A DNA stretch of 64,000 nt. Origin: Chryseolinea serpens. Lineage in GTDB: Bacteria; Bacteroidota; Bacteroidia; Cytophagales; Cyclobacteriaceae. Of the stretch, positions 62,036 to 64,000 are shown piece after piece; positions within the stretch are counted from its first letter, which is position 1, and each line of letters begins with the position of its first letter. The stretch spans positions 3,348,001 to 3,412,000 of the forward strand of contig NZ_FQWQ01000001.1 of the NCBI RefSeq assembly GCF_900129725.1, read 5' to 3'. The notes under the pieces are model-generated. The model worked only from the letters and a program-made list of their open reading frames with translations. It was not told the DNA's origin and did not search any database. A program made the position numbers and the translations under genes.

Positions 62036-62878
62036 ATGGAGATTTTCAAGCAGATAGCCCCATTCAAAGCATTCCTAAAAGGCGCCAAACTGGCCGGTAA
62101 AACCGTTGGTCTGGTGCCCACCATGGGCGCCCTACACAAGGGCCACATTTCGCTGGTAGAAGCCTCTAAAACCCAGAATTCAGTCACCGTCGCCACCATT
62201 TTCGTCAACCCCACCCAATTCAATAATCCCGAGGATTTGAAGAAATATCCCAAGACCCTCGACAAGGATGTGGCTTTGTTAGAAAAAGTTGGTTGCGATG
62301 CCGTTTTTTGCCCCGAAACCGAAGAAATGTATGATCAGCCTTCCCGGATTAAATTTGATTTCGGCCATCTTGACAAAGTGATGGAAGGTCAATTCCGGCC
62401 AGGACATTTTAGCGGTGTAGCCCTCGTGGTCTCCAAATTGTTCAATATCGTGGAGCCTCACCATGCCTATTTCGGTCAAAAAGACTGGCAGCAATTCGCT
62501 GTTATAAGAACGCTGGTAGAGGAATTAAAATTCGGCCTGGAACTCCACTATGTGCCCACCATGCGCGAAGCAGACGGATTGGCTATGTCATCACGCAATT
62601 TGCGGCTGGACGCTCAACAAAGGGCTCACGCAACAATTTTCTATAAAGCGTTATCCTATGCCCGCGAAGCCCTCCGCAGCGGCCAGGACGTTGCCGACGT
62701 AAGAAAACGTGTGCAAAGCATGGTCGACCAGGAACCGGGTATGCGACTGGAATATTTCGAGGCTACCGACAGCAAAAACTTAACGGTTTTAGATAACGTT
62801 AAAAACGCCGGGCAAGTGATCCTTTGCATTGCCGGCTATGCCGGTGAGATTCGCTTGATCGACAACCTGTTTTTGTAA
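62036..62878 (+). CDS. panC: Pantothenate synthetase
   Basis: 280 residues from MEIFKQIAPFKAF. ATP-binding GLVPTMGALHKGH (HIGH-type) and FGQKDWQQFAVIR; the later KMSKS-like MSSRN motif follows. Joins pantoate and beta-alanine. An upstream in-frame ATG at 61976 is before the promoter and is rejected. panD comes 65 bp later. Confidence 0.96.
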   Translation: MEIFKQIAPFKAFLKGAKLAGKTVGLVPTMGALHKGHISLVEASKTQNSVTVATIFVNPTQFNNPEDLKKYPKTLDKDVALLEKVGCDAVFCPETEEMYDQPSRIKFDFGHLDKVMEGQFRPGHFSGVALVVSKLFNIVEPHHAYFGQKDWQQFAVIRTLVEELKFGLELHYVPTMREADGLAMSSRNLRLDAQQRAHATIFYKALSYAREALRSGQDVADVRKRVQSMVDQEPGMRLEYFEATDSKNLTVLDNVKNAGQVILCIAGYAGEIRLIDNLFL

Positions 62879-62943
62879 GTGAAAATGCGCAACAAACTTT
62901 TCTTTTGCCATTATAGTTTTAGAGACAACCAACTTTAAGCACC

Positions 62944-63291
62944 TTGAGAATAGAAGTTTTAAAGTCGAAAATTCACCGCGCCAAGATCACGCAAGCGGAA
63001 TTGCATTATGTGGGCAGCATCACCATCGATGAAGATCTGATGGACGCCGCCAACATGATCGAAGGCGAGAAAGTGGCCGTGGTGAACGTGAACAATGGCG
63101 AGCGCCTGGAGACCTATGTCATCAAAGGCGAAAGAGGCTCGGGCATGGTGTGTCTGAACGGACCTGCTGCACGCAAGGCCCAGGTCGGCGACATCGTGAT
63201 CATTATCTCTTATGCGTCCATGAAATTCGAGAAGGCCAAAACCTTCAAACCGACCATTATTTTCCCAACTCCCGATAATAAACTACCTTGA
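62944..63291 (+). CDS. panD: Aspartate 1-decarboxylase
   Basis: 115 residues with a TTG start ([13 protein letters not shown] is the family N-terminus). The self-processing site G24-S25 in YVGSITID gives the pyruvoyl cofactor. It makes beta-alanine for panC, which precedes it, so the two form a pantothenate unit. Confidence 0.96.
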   Translation: MRIEVLKSKIHRAKITQAELHYVGSITIDEDLMDAANMIEGEKVAVVNVNNGERLETYVIKGERGSGMVCLNGPAARKAQVGDIVIIISYASMKFEKAKTFKPTIIFPTPDNKLP

Positions 63292-63314
63292 GCGGAAATT
63301 TTTAATTCCAAATC

Positions 63315-64000
63315 GTGTCTTCCAGCCTCAAGACGTTCCTCCAATACATGTTTATCCTGGCAGCAACTGCGCTGCTCATCTGGTTTTCACTCCGTGGTCT
63401 CCACGTGGCCGAAGGCGAGAATAAATGGGACTATCTGAAACATACGTGGGACAGCGCCCACAAGGGCTGGCTGTTGCTGATGGCCGTCATCGCCATGGCC
63501 AGTCACGTGGTGCGGGCCGAGCGCTGGCGCATGTTACTGACCCCGCTGGGGGAGTCTCCGAAACTGAGCCACAGTTTTTTTTCCTTGATGGTAGGCTACC
63601 TCGTCAACCTGGTCATTCCCCGCGGTGGTGAAGTGTCGCGATGCTACAATCTTTACAAACTCGATAAGATCCCGGTAGAAATCTCCTTCGGCACGGTGGT
63701 GCTGGAGAGGATCGTGGATGTTTTGTGTTTGCTCATTCTCATTGCTTTTTCTTTTATACTCGAGTCGCAAAAATTATTTGCGTTCATCGAAACGCTGCCC
63801 ATCGGGCAGGGTGACCACCAATCGAAATATACCGTGTTGCTTTACTTGCTGGGCGCCTTGGTGGTGCTGGGCAGTGCAGGCATCTGGTTCATCCGGAAAA
63901 ATAAAAAAGTGAATGCCTGGGTGATGAAGACGTGGCATGGCTTTAAAGACGGCGTGTTGTCGGTTTTCAAATTGAAGAACAAGGGGCTATTCATTTTTCA
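63315..64000 (+). CDS. Flippase-like membrane protein (UPF0104/LPG_synthase_TM), cut by window edge
   Basis: The frame is open from a GTG at 63315 to the window end (about 228 residues, no stop). It begins MSSSLKTFLQYMFILAATAL, with helices near 8-26, 50-66, 90-108, 125-150 and 172-192. The stretch VGYLVNLVIPRGGEVSRCYNLYKL matches the conserved core of the LPG_synthase_TM (YbhN/AglD-like) family. Starts 24 bp after panD, probably same transcript. The C-terminus lies beyond the window. Confidence 0.8.
   Translation, partial: MSSSLKTFLQYMFILAATALLIWFSLRGLHVAEGENKWDYLKHTWDSAHKGWLLLMAVIAMASHVVRAERWRMLLTPLGESPKLSHSFFSLMVGYLVNLVIPRGGEVSRCYNLYKLDKIPVEISFGTVVLERIVDVLCLLILIAFSFILESQKLFAFIETLPIGQGDHQSKYTVLLYLLGALVVLGSAGIWFIRKNKKVNAWVMKTWHGFKDGVLSVFKLKNKGLFIF

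Overview
The window reads as a chromosomal segment of a free-living, heterotrophic Bacteroidota bacterium, most likely of the order Cytophagales. The reasons are: promoters of the TTTG / TAnnTTTG type in front of many genes and few Shine-Dalgarno sequences; a secreted subtilase with a type IX secretion (T9SS) sorting tail; Bacteroidota-typical families (DUF4834, DUF4270, a PmoA-like DUF6807 protein, the SpoIIM-DUF4129-DUF4350-MoxR-DUF58 cluster); and mostly housekeeping neighbours. No phage, complete IS element, rRNA operon or CRISPR array is visible.

Layout. 1-6 kb: a truncated unknown gene, a soluble AAA+/M41 protease, an 800-bp non-coding stretch rich in inverted repeats, a five-repeat secreted protein and a CopB-type copper ATPase. 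6-8.4 kb: a tightly overlapping minus-strand operon of a polynucleotide-kinase-like P-loop protein, a Thg1-like 3'-5' polymerase and a 2OG-Fe(II) oxygenase. A ~31-codon ORF and an intrinsic terminator precede it. Back to back with this, a second ~30-codon ORF (with a Cys-Cys-Met run) and terminator lead into tRNA-Cys. 8.4-19.7 kb: mixed accessory genes, namely uncharacterised proteins, a serine hydrolase, a membrane LytTR protein, a SUKH-like gene, a MarR regulator with a visible operator, an ABC-type permease, a lipase-like hydrolase, an orphan 430-aa protein and a polysaccharide deacetylase. 19.7-20.5 kb: one intact initiator tRNA-Met among three broken copies of itself, each carrying the same small palindrome in the anticodon arm, with a GIY-YIG nuclease gene between two of them.

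20.6-34.8 kb: Era and Der GTPases, a tiny lipoprotein, a SprT-like protein, a MurNAc/GlcNAc recycling operon (murQ, kinase, unknown), a cytochrome b5-like protein with an RDD membrane protein, an M19 dipeptidase lipoprotein and the SpoIIM-to-DUF58 envelope cluster. 34.9-42.6 kb: the T9SS subtilase, then a PmoA-like protein, a Tat-exported Gfo/Idh/MocA oxidoreductase and a GMC oxidoreductase. 42.8-52.4 kb: a carB lacking the usual C-terminal regulatory domain, a DUF4834 protein, dapF, secA, a SPOR lipoprotein, a histidine kinase and a response regulator broken by a frameshift. 52.5-64 kb: a cytochrome c and a DUF1080 protein pair (probably 3-keto-glycoside metabolism, related in theme to the 39-42 kb genes), an M20 amidohydrolase, glmS, a DUF4270 lipoprotein, a GT5-only glycogen-synthase-like protein and, divergently, panC-panD and the start of a flippase-like membrane protein.

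The parts most worth following up are (a) the kinase / Thg1-like / oxygenase operon with its leader ORF and terminator, (b) the mirrored Cys-Cys leader ORF and terminator before tRNA-Cys, (c) the initiator-tRNA pseudo-copies with an inserted palindrome and adjacent GIY-YIG gene, and (d) the HSP100-like AAA+ module joined to an FtsH-type peptidase. All functional calls are from reading sequence and motifs; no database search was run.
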